This document shows, piece by piece, positions 1 through 10,760 of a DNA stretch of 64,000 nucleotides. The stretch comes from Enoplolaimus lenunculus (lineage: Eukaryota > Nematoda > Enoplea > Enoplida > Thoracostomopsidae). The first letter of the stretch is position 1, and each line of letters starts with the position of its first letter. The position numbers were made by a program, and so were the translations under genes. The notes under the pieces are model-generated. The model had not been told where the DNA came from and made no database searches. It saw only the letters and a list, made by a program, of their open reading frames with translations. Location: positions 1 to 64,000 of the forward strand of contig JASANG010001103.1 in assembly GCA_030248215.1 (NCBI GenBank). The letters are read 5' to 3'.

Positions 1-66
1 AGTTTTATGAAACATGTTTAGTGTGAGGTTTGAAATTTAGCACATTTCTTGTTGTTATAATGATTG

Positions 67-259
67 CACTGTAAAATGGCGAGTCAAATTAACTATCTCT
101 AAAATAGGCTTTTTCTGACTACACAAACTGACAGAATTTGTTGTTAGTCAAAATGTGCGACATAGCGAATCGAATTTGACTCTGTGATCTAGATCGATCT
201 CAGTTTGTGTGCTGAGGAGTTATCGAGAGAGTCAATTTGACTCGCCATTTTTTACAGTG
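67..259. mobile_element. CACTG hairpin MITE, copy 1 (left arm)
   Basis: The element starts with CACTGTAAAATGGCGAGTC and ends with the inverted match ...CCATTTTTTACAGTG. The whole body is one long imperfect hairpin built from GAGTCAAATT and GACTC motifs, with no coding capacity. The mirror copy is at 33269-33477. Terminal CACTG recalls CMC/EnSpm elements, but I could not read a clear target-site duplication, so the superfamily is a guess. Confidence 0.75.
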
Positions 260-367
260 TGGTAATCTCAGTGAAGTTTAGAAAACCGCACACTCTCCTA
301 GAATGATACTTGATGTTTAGAACATGAATTAACTGGTGATAAATGCTACACACAGTTGAGAATACGG

Positions 368-690
368 ACATACACATAAAATAAATTTTCTTGAAGCGTC
401 AAGGCTGCTGTTTTCTTAAATTTTCAAGTCATAAATGTCTGGTATTTAAAACATTAAAAAGTTTGTAACAGCTCAGAAATTCGTTGCTGAAATGGATAAA
501 ACATACATGTCAAAGTCAAAATTTTCCGATTTTAAGTGCAAAAAATTCCTGACCCATATTTCTGACAACAATTTAGAAATAAGTCTGGAATTCATGACAT
601 ATATGTTTAAAGTCCGCAGTAAAACATAATTGTCTTAAATTTAAGACAATATTTTTTGAATACAAGACAATTTATTTTGTGTGTACGAAG
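368..690. mobile_element. MITE-like element with TIR near ACACACAAAATAAATTGTCTT
   Basis: The left end reads ACACATAAAATAAATTTTCTTG and the right end is its inverted match AAGACAATTTATTTTGTGTG. The interior contains repeated AAATTTAAGACAA motifs. The mirror copy is at about 32850-33165, and a related but longer one lies at about 62730-63337. No ORF is present. Transposon superfamily unknown. Confidence 0.6.
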
Positions 691-834
691 TCAGTCAACA
701 GCGGTCTATGAACACATTAATGTTTTACGCTGGTGCTTTAGTCGCTCAGACACAGACGAACGGCTAATAAACAACCTGGTTACATTTTAGAACACGAAAG
801 TAAATATTTGCATAACTCACTGACGTGTACCTAC

Positions 835-935
835 ACAGTGCAAAAAATGGTGAGTCACATTGACTATCTCTGAAATAGGTTTCTGACTACACAAACTGAG
901 TCAAATTTGATTGCGCCAAAGTCAAACGTGCTACT
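835..935. mobile_element. CACTG hairpin MITE, half copy (left arm)
   Basis: Only one half of the hairpin is present, starting near CAGTGCAAAAAATGGTGAGTC and ending in the GCCAAAGTCAAACG region. The mirror copy at 32600-32701 has the same extent, so the loss predates the palindrome. Confidence 0.65.
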
Positions 936-1281
936 CTTGCGACGAGCGTGGGGGCAAGAAGCAGCCCCCTATTGCCTGTGTTGAGAAGCGAGGTAGGCAA
1001 AATAGAAGGAAAATGTTATTTTTGCACCTTAATTTTTTTGCTCTCTACATCTTCGCTAGGCACGTATCATTAACCTGACGTCAACGATTTGGTCAGAGGC
1101 CAACCGGAGAAAGGATCGTAAGGAGCGGAGCGTCTTGGATGCGAAGGACCCAGCCTCTCCGCTAGGAAAACGACCGAATCACAGGCAATTTTCCCATATT
1201 TATATCTACGTTTTCCGGTACTGGTGTAATGCTCAAGCATCGATATTTGTATAGCAGCTGTATTCAAATTCGGTTCAATTC

Positions 1282-1529
1282 TACACTGTAAATTCCAATG
1301 AGTTGATAGCTAGCGACTTGGTTATTTCTAAATTAACATCAGTAAACATTAACTCACTCTGAGTCGAGTTGATTTTGCACTCTGAGTTGAGTTGACTCTG
1401 GATCAGTTGATTAATTAACTATGAATGAATTGAACCAACTCAAAATGCTGACTTCTGATAGTCCTAACTAAGACTGAGTAATTCAACCCATTCTGAGGTT
1501 AAAATCAACTCACTGAAATTTACAGCGTA
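1282..1529. mobile_element. GAGTTGA MITE, copy 1 (left arm)
   Basis: Inverted ends are TACACTGTAAATTCCAATGA and its complement near 1510-1529. The interior is packed with AACTCA/GAGTTGA motifs that fold back on themselves. Full-length relatives occur at 3365-3604, 29934-30170, 32005-32253, 48456-48710 and 56226-56478. Non-coding. Confidence 0.75.
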
Positions 1530-1892
1530 CAAGAAAAACACCACAATTTCTTTAAGTCGTTTAAACTTTGAATTTATTGACAAAATATATAATATATTAC
1601 CGTCATTAAACATTATTGCTCGTTCAAAACCGTTCTATATTGTTGCATAAAACACAAACCAGTAGAATAAGGTGTGCGGCAGGGTTGGAATCGGCCTGAC
1701 GGCCCGGGCCTAGCACGATCGGCCCGTGGGCGCGCACTTGCTCGGGCCCGCCAGTGTCACTGAAAAAATTATTGCTTCGATTTTATAACGAGCCTGATTG
1801 TTCACGCGAAGGCATTGTTAATATGAACACCCAACCTGTCGGTCACAAGGACCGATTGCGCTCCCAAAATAAGTATACCAGTCTCTATACAG

Positions 1893-2046
1893 GATTAGCT
1901 AGTTCACCTTACTAGGATGGGCTAAACTATTTTTAGGAACGGCATACAAGGGCATCCGTAGAATTACAAACGAGTGATATTTTTCTGGGGGAGGGCGCGA
2001 AATTTTTCTAGAAAAGGCTGAACCCCGGGCTTCCATCTGGCTACCG
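1893..2046. mobile_element. GTAGCC-type repeat, copy 1 (left arm)
   Basis: This is a copy of a roughly 150-bp repeat whose ends resemble GCCCGTAGCCAGCTCACC and its inverse CTGGCTACGGGC. The interior has the order: lead-in CACCTTGCTAGG, then GGGGCATACAAGGG, then CAAGCAAGGTTGAAAA, then a G-run. Other copies lie at 4511, 6790, 34180, 37531, 46340, 46681, 55677 and 61460, and inside U1/U2. Confidence 0.6.
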
Positions 2047-2744
2047 CCTTGTGTCTATAACAGTGTTAACTCCACTTGTACGCAGGGGCGTAGTCGGGCG
2101 GAGGTAGGGGAGCCATGCACCCAAATGCTTTTGGAAAAATTTCGTTTTTAAATAAATTGAAACTATGATCTCCGGTGCGTTTTATACGCAGACACAAGTT
2201 GTGGGTGCTTTTCTATTAACTGAACCGACATTGCTTTAGTGGCACATGTACCAAAATGTATTTTCTCACGCTATATACTTAAAGTATTTGTGTGCCACCC
2301 CAATAGGAAATCCTGGCTACATCCATGCTTGTGCATCATTTGAAATTTTTGAACGCCCGTCTAAAATTTTTTGAACCCATCTAAGCATTAGTGAGCCGGC
2401 AGCGAGCCAAAGCTGAAACCTAACTTTCATTGAAAGCGTATTTCGCCACAGGCAAAACATGCAATCATCATCTAAAGCAGAGAAATAAATTTTTAAAATA
2501 ACACCAGCGTTTCGGTATAGGGGTTAAAATTAGGCCCGTAACCAATTCGACATGCTCGGAAAGGACAAACACGAGGAGAAGGAAGCCAGGGATATCACAT
2601 GACTTACAACTGTGGGGCTAAAATATCTCTGGGGTCAGGCAAAAATTTTATAGGAGTTCAACCTGCTCTCGTCGCGTTTTAGTTGCAAGCCTGCGAGAAA
2701 CGCTTTTCCGACTTAAATGGTCGTGTGTATTTTATATTTCATAT

Positions 2745-2822
2745 ATGTATATATAAATTAATATATATACATATATATTATATATATAATATATATTTTA
2801 TATATATATTTAATATATAGAA
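2745..2822. repeat. AT-rich self-complementary tract
   Basis: About 75 bp of TATA-type sequence can pair with itself (ATATATGTATATA and its inverse). The mirror is at 30715-30795. It is a simple-sequence tract likely to extrude as a cruciform. Confidence 0.7.
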
Positions 2823-3080
2823 CTTTAAGCAAAACTTTTTAAATAGGCAATCTAGCGCTGCCACCGTTAGCTGCTATCCATTTATTTGATTTTCGTTTTC
2901 CGAGATTTCACAGTTCGATTACATGGATGGTAGATGTAGCTGCAGGGCTTACAGATGTTTTATGAGCATTCAGGGAATATCTTGGCCGTTTAAATGAGGC
3001 ATTTTGGTTCTCGGGCTTGGCAAACTCTTATGTGTGCACAATTAATACACTGCTTTTAAATATGTTGTTGAACATTTTTT

Positions 3081-3290
3081 CACTGGAAAAAATGGTGAGT
3101 CAAATTGAATCTCTTCGAAATAGACTTTTCCGGACAACACAAACTGAGTCAAATTCGACTCCAACAGAGTCAAACGTGCGATTCAGTAAGTCGAATGTGA
3201 CTCCGGTGGAGTCGAATTTTGACTCAATTTGTGAAGTCCCGTAGAGCCTATTTCGGAGAGAGTCAATTTGACTCACCATGTTTTGTAGTG
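3081..3290. mobile_element. CACTG hairpin MITE, full copy (left arm)
   Basis: This 210-bp element starts CACTGGAAAAAATGGTGAG and ends CACCATGTTTTGTAGTG. It is almost wholly self-complementary: GAGTC/GACTC steps on the left half mirror those on the right half. Short ORFs read from it on both strands are by-products of the hairpin. The mirror copy is 30243-30452. Confidence 0.82.
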
Positions 3291-3364
3291 AGAAATCCAA
3301 CACAGGAAATCAAAACAATTTAAATTGAAACCAAATTCAATTTAAGCTAAGGATTTGGTAAACT

Positions 3365-3604
3365 CGTGTAAATTCGAGTGAGATAATTTTAATTAAGAAT
3401 GAGTTGAATCTCTGAGTATGTGTCAGATCAATCAGAACTCAGAAATGTGAGTTGATCCAAATTCTGAGTTAATAAACTCGCCTAGAATCAGCTCTATTAA
3501 AAGTAAAAATCAGCCCAAATTTCTGAGTTCTGATTGTTCCAACTCATACTACTGAAGCGATAAAACTGCTTCTGAATTAAAATCAGCTCACTGGAATTTA
3601 CATG
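3365..3604. mobile_element. GAGTTGA MITE, copy 2 (left arm)
   Basis: The ends are GTGTAAATTCGAGTGAGAT and CTCACTGGAATTTACATGAG. The interior carries TCTGAGTT motifs on both strands. It is more diverged from the family consensus than copy 1. The mirror copy is 29934-30170. Confidence 0.7.
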
Positions 3605-3876
3605 AGATAAATAAATCTTTAGGCGCACGCCCCTCAGAGTAACATTTACTGTCGTTTGCATGCGTCCCATGTTTTGTTTTAATCCAACGTTGAACATTGC
3701 GTTCAAAAAATATCATAAATTTTCATTAATGTTTTATTTTTAAACTCTTCGCTTGGAATTTAGTGTTGGTTAAACGAGATTAACTGGGCCGTTCAATGAT
3801 TAGATTCTTTATTTCGTTCACATTTATTCTAATTTTGGCAACCGTAAAATAGTAATCCAATCAAGGTGCAACTGGA

Positions 3877-4045
3877 GGTTGTTTGCCTCCGGCTCCGGCA
3901 GAAAATCGACCTCCGGCTCCGGCAAATAATCGACCTCCGGCACCGGCAAAAAATCGACCTTCGGCTCCGGCAGAAAATCGACCTCCGGCTCCGTCAAAAA
4001 ATCGACCTCCGGCTCCGGCAGAAAATCGACCTCCGGCTTCGGCTC
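3877..4045. repeat. 24-bp minisatellite, about 7 units (left arm)
   Basis: Units resemble GACCTCCGGCTCCGGCAGAA. Because 24 is divisible by three, both strands stay open and give proline-rich or PEPEVDFL-like translations, but no start, splice or codon evidence supports a gene. The right-arm counterpart has about 10 units. Confidence 0.85.
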
Positions 4046-4510
4046 CTGTAAAATTTTTCCGCAGGTTCCGGCAGTTTCGGTAGTGAAATTTTTAATAGCG
4101 CTACAACATTTATCTGTTTGGTGCGTTTTGTTTTTATCTTTTGACACAATTTTGAAATAAACAATTGTCAGAATTTAGTAAAAAATAAGCGTAGAACTAA
4201 ACGATTTAACAACATATTACAGATATTTGCTAAAATTGTCAAATTTAATACCATTTTAACCGCATAATTTCACCTCATCTCCGGCTTCACATCCGGTTTC
4301 GGCAAGTTTTGTTCACATTCGGCTCCAGCTCCGATTTATACGGCCGCACATTTTTACTACGGGCGGATGCAAGCGGGGCATGGGGATAACTAAGACATGT
4401 CCCCCTTAAAATTTATTATGAGACGAAAAAAAGAATTTTTACAGGCTTTTAGGATAAACTACTGGGCAGTAACCAAAAATTACACATCAAAATTTTAGTA
4501 CAAAACAAGG

Positions 4511-4673
4511 CCCGTAGATAGCTCACCTTGCTAGGAAAGTACTAAACATTTTCAGAAGGGGCATTCAAAAGTTTTCAATGACTTACAAGCAAGGTTGAAA
4601 ATTAACTACGGGGTGGCCAAAATTTTTCCAGAAGGGCTGAGCCTAACCTGGCGCTCCCTTGACCACGGCTCGG
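4511..4673. mobile_element. GTAGCC-type repeat, copy 2 (left arm)
   Basis: It begins CCCGTAGATAGCTCACCTTG and contains the family marks GGGGCATTCAAAAG and CAAGCAAGGTTGAAAA. The far end CCTGGCGCTCCC is eroded. The mirror copy is at about 28793-28952. Confidence 0.6.
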
Positions 4674-5120
4674 ACAAAATGGACAGAGGGTGAATACTTT
4701 AGGCCACCTGTCTTCGTTTGAATATGCGTTTTGTTACTGATTCATATTGATTTCCAATATAACTATTTTTTTAATTTTATTGTTCTAACCAGACTTCTAG
4801 CGAGGAACCTAAGATTTTCTGGTTAGGTACCTAATGTTGCATATTTCATGTATGTATGTATGTATGTATATATGTATATATCAGGATGCAAGAGAATTTA
4901 CAGGGTATGCATTGTACTAGAATTGTGCAACCCAATGTAGAGCGAGTCAAACGAATGAAAAAATAGACGCATTTTTTGTATTCTTTTTGAATTCCAAAAC
5001 AAATTTTTAATTTTCTGGAGGTCTTCTGGGGGCAGGGTAGTCCGCGCCATGGGACTGTCCCTAAATCCGACTTGCCGGCCTTGTAAACAATACACTGGTG
5101 AACAGGGTGTAAACAGACAG

Positions 5121-5370
5121 TAAAAATAACGGAAACGCAAACGGAAAACGGATAATGAAGTATAAAAGTTTCACAAATGTTATATTTTTCTGCCAACACA
5201 ATTGAGGCGTGCATAAATTCACCGGTCTTTCAAAGATTTCAAAGAAAAAATGGTGGATGCATCGAAATTTTTATCATTTTAGATGAATTTCGTATTTCTT
5301 ATTTCATTGCGAACAATTGCAGCATATCTGTAACAAAAAATGCGGCATATATATGTGATTTATAAACCAG
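5121..5370 (+). repeat. Interspersed repeat beginning GGAAACGG (left arm)
   Basis: About 250 bp with the recurring order GGAAACG..ACGGAAAACGGAT, AACACAATTGA, TTTCGTATTTC, GCGAACAATTGCAG, TATATATGTGATTT. Other copies are at 28090-28345 (mirror), 47170-47410 and 53320-53700 (reverse). No inverted ends are evident. Class unknown. Confidence 0.6.
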
Positions 5371-6189
5371 TTTAACTATAAACCTAGCTGTTAGTTTAGT
5401 TCATCTAGAAAGTTAGTTGAATACTGGTAGATTAGTTTAAGCTTAAATCAAGTTAGTTTAAGCTTTTAGACAGTAGAAGCATTGCGCATTTACGTCACCA
5501 GTCTCATCCTGCCTAAAGTGTGAGGCGTCCAAAGTTGATGCTCAGGCGTCAATAATCAATACCCGCGCCCCAGCTCGAGTTCTGTTTAAGAACTGTTAGA
5601 CAAGAAATTTCGGAAACTGAACTGTGGCTGTCGTCGCGAATCCTAGAATTCAGGAGGGGTAAATTACTCCACGGTCAGGGGACGAATTTACAGAGGATAG
5701 AATTTATATGAAAATCGTAAGATATGATGAACGAAACGTCATGAGCGAAGCGAGCAAGAAGACAGCCGTATTTTTTTCAAACCAGAATACTAAAGTTTGT
5801 TTTTGAGTGGTTCTGTTACGGGTCAATCGCATCTGTATAATTTGAAAAAAGATGTTTTCGAGCGAATCGAACCAGAAAACCAACCGCATTTTTACAAGTG
5901 ATTAACGACTCAAATAGGATATTTAATCCGTACATAAAAATTATACTGAATCATTACATTTAAGGACGCGGATTGGGTCGAACCGTCCGCGTCACGGGAA
6001 TCAGTTGGAGAAAATTTCGCTAGCAAAGCGAGCAAGAAACCGGACTAAATTTATTTTGTCGTATATTTCATGCTAAACGCGGCACTGTTCGTTATTCAAG
6101 AAAAAAATCGATGCTACACAGTGATGGACACAGAAATTTTAGATGTGAAAACAACTCAAGAGCGAATCGTTCGAGAACCAGCATGGAAT

Positions 6190-6455
6190 TTAATCCATTC
6201 TCACAGTGAGTTGCCTGTAAGCAACGCAGCGCAGTGTATATACGTTAAATTATATCGTACAGTGTTTAACAATTGCAACACGTATACATAGTACTAAATC
6301 ACCACAAGACGTGAGAGCCCCTCGGGCTCGAGCGTCAAGCTCCTATAGCTCAGTGGCGATGGGATACGCCTCCCACTCCAGTCACCCGAGTTCGAATCCT
6401 AGCATGAAAGTAGGTCTCAGGGGAAATAGAAAATATTCATGTGATAAAGGATTAA
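6190..6455 (+). mobile_element. piggyBac-like MITE with hairpin and tRNA-like segment, copy 1
   Basis: The element is bounded by TTAA on both sides, with inverted ends near TTAATCCATTCTCACA and TGTGATAAAGGATTAA. TTAA target sites and TTAACCC-type ends are typical of piggyBac non-autonomous elements. Inside lies a hairpin (GAGAGCCC/GGGCTC around 6317-6334). It is followed by a tRNA-like stretch with an A box like TAGCTCAGTGG (about 6346-6356) and a B box like GAGTTCGAATCC (about 6388-6399). The tRNA arms no longer pair well, so it is not a functional tRNA, but the boxes could drive pol III transcription. Copies: 27004-27270, 50144-50416, 58557-58827; diverged tRNA-like parts at 50940-51058 and 62290-62450. 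Confidence 0.82.
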
Positions 6456-6789
6456 GTACTAAATCTTAATACAAAATTTTGGCTTTGATTATTTTCAAGT
6501 TGCAATCACGCAGGCGGTTTTGGCCTCAGTGAAACTAGAAATGATTAGATTCATTATAACTTTTGTTTCAACTCTAAACTTGTCATTTTTCGATAATTAT
6601 TATTTTTGGACTGAATAAATGACTTGGATATACAGAGTTGCGTCAATCTTAAGATTTGTGCGAGATAAAGTTAGCAACTTAATACAGTTGTAATTAAACT
6701 AATTTAAAATCCACGGGTTGTTTGCAATCGGCACTGCAAAAATGGTCCGTGTTGCTATATAGAGGGGGCCTGGTTACTAAAAGACAGGG

Positions 6790-6945
6790 CTGTAGCCAGC
6801 TCAACTTGCTAAGGGGGCTAAAAATTTTTTAGGAGGGGCATTTAAAGGTTTTCTATGACTTCCAAGCAAGGTTGAAAATGTTCTGGGGGTCGAAGATTTT
6901 CCGGTGGGTGCTGCGCCGCCCCTGGCTCCCCTGGATATGGGCCCG
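6790..6945. mobile_element. GTAGCC-type repeat, copy 3 (left arm)
   Basis: It begins CTGTAGCCAGCTCAACTTGC and continues with GGGGGCTAAAAATTTTTTAG, the CAAGCAAGGTTGAAAA mark, and a GCGCCGCCCCTGGCTCC end. The mirror copy is about 26515-26665. Confidence 0.6.
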
Positions 6946-7215
6946 CTAAAAGATGAAGCCTATGCCCGAAACTGCTTATTAGGCTAAGCCTATAAATAAC
7001 CCTAATCCTAAGCATCTCATGGTTTAAGTTGTCATAGACCCTCTGTCTTCGAGTTGGCAGACGAGATATAATTAACATGAGCAAAGGTAAGATAGCGCAG
7101 ATCAACTATTAATTTTAATCTGAACAAATTGTAACTGATTTTTGCCAATTAATTACAGTAACTGGTTTTAGTTCCACGCCAACTCCTACGACTCGACAAA
7201 CGAGTGATCAGACAA

Positions 7216-7480
7216 TTAAACCCCATTCACACGTGAAAGTTTTTGCTGCGAGTACCTGCAGCTGGCAAATTGTACGACAGAAGCTTGCATTTTTTATCAG
7301 CCAATGAAGCGGGTGCAATCAAATTCAGTGAACTTGCTTGGTTATTCACACATGCGAAATAAATTTTTAGCTTTGATTTTTAATCAATTATTTGCAGCTG
7401 CAAATTTTTGACAAAACTTGAAGTGTAAGTTGAAGCTGCTAGTTCTCGGCAAAACTTGCGCACGTGTGAATAGGGCTTAA
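7216..7480. mobile_element. TTAA-flanked MITE family B, copy 1 (left arm)
   Basis: TTAA lies at both borders. The ends are ACCCCATTCACACGTG and CACGTGTGAATAGGGCTTAA. The interior repeats GCAAGTTTTTGC and GCAGCTGCAA in both orientations. A TTAA duplication is compatible with piggyBac-type mobilisation, but the ends differ from the tRNA-bearing family. Other copies: 25972-26240, 49671-49949, 57409-57652 and 59807-60116. Confidence 0.78.
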
Positions 7481-7894
7481 GTGAAAAGTTTGAGCTAAAA
7501 TATCGCGGACGTTTGATAAGGTAAAATATTAATGCGGTTAATTTACCAAAAGGTCAGGTACATTTTTCGCTTAATTTCGTAACGAAATGATTTGTTGTTC
7601 TGTGTACAAAAAGCCAAAAACGTACGCCTATCCCTAACCTCACCCCGCCTCTAAGTACCCTAGTCCCCATGTGAGTTGCCCTGGTTACTTGGTCTTATTC
7701 GCGGTCAGGTGCGTCTATCGATCAGCTGCCCACAATATAAACAATATTTAATGCTTAATTTGGTCGATCAAAGTTTTAGTTTTGGCTCTCCTCGAGAAAA
7801 CTTGGCTTTTGTACCCTTTCCCCAACCCCCTCACCCCCGCAATTGAAACTAATGCTCAGGTTCAAGGCTTAGGCTCAGCTTCAGAATGGTGTTA

Positions 7895-8090
7895 ATGCTT
7901 GTCGCCAGCATATGGTTGGCACATAATTGACTATAGAAGTAGTTGGACATGCGGGCAACGTCCCACAGCTGGGCACAGACATCTGCCTGACACGCTGAAG
8001 GATGTTAATTTGAAACCACCCGCAACCCGCTTTTCCAGCTGCTTAGGATAAAAAGTTCCTGGTTCCTGTATAGACTGTTACTCGCTAGCA
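7895..8090 (+). mobile_element. tRNA-derived SINE (CAGCTGCTT type), diverged copy
   Basis: It shares the line CATCTGCCTGACACGCTGAAGG, a B-box relic (TTTGAAACCACC) and the body CCCGCTTTTCCAGCTGCTTA with the better-kept copy at 19285-19570. The mirror copy is 25390-25570. Confidence 0.65.
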
Positions 8091-8184
8091 AGCCACTCAT
8101 GTGAGAAAACGCTTCGGGCCTGAACGATGCACACTCTGGTATCCATCAACCAATATGAGTGTAGAGATTATACACAGACACATA

Positions 8185-8213
8185 TATGTATGTATGTATG
8201 TATGTATGTATAG
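8185..8213 (+). repeat. (TATG)n microsatellite
   Basis: About seven TATG units. The mirror is at 25256-25285. Confidence 0.85.
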
Positions 8214-9004
8214 CATTTTTTGCACTTGAGTGTGCGAATTTGAAGTGGAAAAAATTGTTGCAATGAATGATTTCTAATTGCAAAGCAGATTTTCAGTTTT
8301 TTAACACATCAAAATATTAAAGCTGATAATGTATTTTTTTCGGCGTTGGAAAATTATAAAATATTCATTATAACAAACAATTTGCATAGCCGAAAATACA
8401 CAGTTTGTCGTTTGTTGTAAATATTTAGCAATAATATTTTATGGGGGCCAGCTCGCTAGTGAACTAGAAAACCGTGAATTAGACTGGGAGGTTTAGGATT
8501 AGGTTTAGGCTTAGACCTAAAGCGTGTATTCCGAAATCTGCCCAGCAACTATTGTTAGTTGGAGATAGGTCTTGTAACTTTTTAACCAGGAACTGTGAGG
8601 TTTGAAATTAAGCACATTTATTGCATTCGATTTACTCTATTTTTGTGCAAATTTTGACATCTGCAATTGAAGCAGTTTGTTAGTTTGAAGACCTATTGCT
8701 AACTGGCAATAGGTGCTAATATGCATTTGAGAAAATATGGGCCCTGAGTGTTCAGTTATGTTTAGGTTAACGCTGATGTGTAGACTTTGGTTTAGGTTTT
8801 GGTTTAATTTGTAGTTGACAAACTGTTATAAAATTAGCTTGGACCAAACTATTGAGAAACATATAAAAATAATACTTTGACTGTAATGCATGTATTTTCA
8901 AACACCATAGGCTTTAGTGATGAGTAAACCCGTGAGCACTCATATTCTTTGACGTACGCAACACTTATCATCAGTTGGTGAACCAGCGCTGTCAATTTTG
9001 ATTC

Positions 9005-9165
9005 CAGCCAGACAGGCGAGCTAACGCCGCGCGAGTGTCACACGTGCTCGCTTGAGATCCGTAGACTTAGAAGTTCCATCCCTGCTCCGTAGCCTGGCTT
9101 CTCCAGCTGCTTGAAAGAAAGGTCTGAAGTCCAGGTTCCTATCTACACTGACATCCAGAAATAAG
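9005..9165 (+). mobile_element. tRNA-derived SINE, second type head
   Basis: It has the same tail as the other SINE copies (CCAGCTGCTT, then GGTCTGAAGTCCAGGTTCC) but a different head. The right-arm version (24335-24480, minus) keeps a good B box, GAGTTCGATCCCC, and an A-box-like GCGCAGTG. The left version is worn in the B box. Shared tails with different heads suggest subfamilies of one SINE. Confidence 0.65.
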
Positions 9166-9286
9166 TATTACTTTTTGGCATCATTAATCAACTATTTTTT
9201 TTATTTGATCGAGTGTTAAATTCTAAAGGTTAACATTGGTCGAGAACCAGTTTGTGGTCTAATTTCATGTTTTGGTGCATATACTG

Positions 9287-9505
9287 TAGTGACCCGAATA
9301 AGACGGGGTAATAAGAATGAGATCTCATATTGAGTCCCAATCAATAGGAGTCTGTATTCCTAATAAGAGTCCGTACGCAGATAGAGTCCCTAAACTCTAA
9401 TTAGAGTCCATAAATGTCAATTATCACTAATTGTAGTGTATAAATAACTCCAGATCTAAATAAAGTTGAGTTCGAAACAGCGTTGGTTATAAATTTCATT
9501 CAACA
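9287..9505 (+). repeat. Possible solo-LTR-like repeat (left arm)
   Basis: About 220 bp runs from TGTAGTGACCCGAATAAG to ATTTCATTCAACA, with a TATAAATA-like box and an AATAAAG-like signal near the 3' end. Those parts fit an LTR, but there is no clear target-site duplication and no internal region in the window. The mirror is at about 23985-24205, and a related copy is spread over 39613-40470. Treated as a fossil of uncertain family. Confidence 0.35.
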
Positions 9506-9696
9506 GCCCCATGGCTGCGTATGTGTTGAAGAAGTCTTATAGAAAATAAAACGCTATTTTAAACGCCTTTTTGTGTTTCAACGAACATCTTTTAAAACGT
9601 TTGTTTACCGTGAAATGTTAAATCTGATTGCTTGCGAAGTTAAACACTATTACGTAGACGCTTTTTTACCGTTTAGCAAACCCGTATTTGAGCACC

Positions 9697-10228
9697 TAGG
9701 CTTAGGCTTAGGCTTAGCCTTAGGCTTAGGCTTAGGCTTATGCTTAGGCTTAGACTTAGGCTTAGGCTATTAGGCTTAGGCTTAGGCTTAGGCTTAGGCT
9801 TAGACTTAGGCAGGTTTAGGGTTAGACTTAGACTTAGGCGTAGGCTTAGGCTATAAGATTTTAGACTTAGCGTAGGCTTAGGCTTAGGCTTAGGCTTGAC
9901 ATAGCTGAGGGGTAGGCTTTAGGCTTAGGCTTAGGCTTAGGCTTTAGGCTTAGACTTAGGCTTAGGCTTAGAGATTAGGCTTAAGGTTAGGGCTTAGGCT
10001 TAGGCTTAGGCCTTAAGGCTTAGGCTTAGGCTCTAGACTTAGGCTTAGGCTTAGGCTTAGGCTTAGATAGCTTTAGGCTTAGGCTTAGGCTTAGGCTTAG
10101 AATTAGGCTTAGGCTTGGGCTTAGGCTTAGAATTAGGCTTGGGGCTTGGGCTTTGAGGCTCAGACTTAGGCTTAGGCTTGGGCTTAGGCTTAAGAGGCTT
10201 AGGCTTAGACCTGGCTTAGGCTTAGGCC
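9697..10228 (+). repeat. (TTAGGC)n array, degenerate (left arm)
   Basis: About 530 bp of TTAGGC hexamers with many variants (TTAGAC, TTGGGC, TTAGAATTAGGC). The translated GLGLGL and LRLRLR frames are by-products. Its right-arm partner reads GCCTAA, so the two G-rich strands point at each other across the palindrome centre. TTAGGC equals the nematode telomere unit, but the same motif fills small TIR elements elsewhere in the window, so a minisatellite origin is at least as likely. Confidence 0.9.
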
Positions 10229-10519
10229 AACATCGTGAAAAACGTTTTGATTTGTGGGGCGGGGCGGCTAGCTAATTGGGCTGTTGGTGCCAGTTTACCA
10301 TTGCGTTCTAAAATTCAACTCAACGTTCTGATTGACTATTTCGTTCGTTTATAAGAATTTAATTGATATTTAAACTGAATTTGTCGTCTAACTTTGAGTA
10401 TATTTTGTTCATATTTGCATTGTGGGTAGAAAAACGCAACAGTTTTTGTTGTCTTAATTGCTTTTAAACTTAATTGATTCACGTTGTATTGCTTATAAGT
10501 CTGACTACCTCAATATCTT

Positions 10520-10760
10520 GTATGCAGCATGTGAAACTTGCTTGTCCGTTATGCGCATATGCAATATAGCGCAGTGCAACGCATGCGCAATGCACATACG
10601 GTCGACATGCGTCGGTGACGACAGACGGGCTACGCGACGCAGTGGTAGAACGCTTTCCATCGGAATTGTAGGTCGCTATTTTGAAACTACCCGTAATCCG
10701 CTTTCAAGCTGCTTTAGCTAAAATGGTCTGAAGTCCTGGTTCCTACGTACACTTATAACC
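10520..10760 (+). mobile_element. tRNA-derived SINE (CAGCTGCTT type), left arm
   Basis: The head runs ATGCGCATATGCAATATAGCG, then GGGCTACGCGACGCAGTGG (A-box region), then a worn B box (TATTTTGAAACTA), then CCGCTTTCAAGCTGCTTTAG and the tail GGTCTGAAGTCCTGGTTCC. The mirror copy is 22455-22690. Confidence 0.7.

Noticed and set aside
3824-4147. PEPEVDFL repeat ORF and proline-rich ORFs on the other strand (also at 29314-29709)
   Set aside because: 24-bp minisatellite in a long non-coding stretch; three frames are open together.
6336-6405. True tRNA gene
   Set aside because: A and B boxes are good but acceptor, anticodon and T stems do not pair properly, and the stretch lies inside a mobile element repeated several times.
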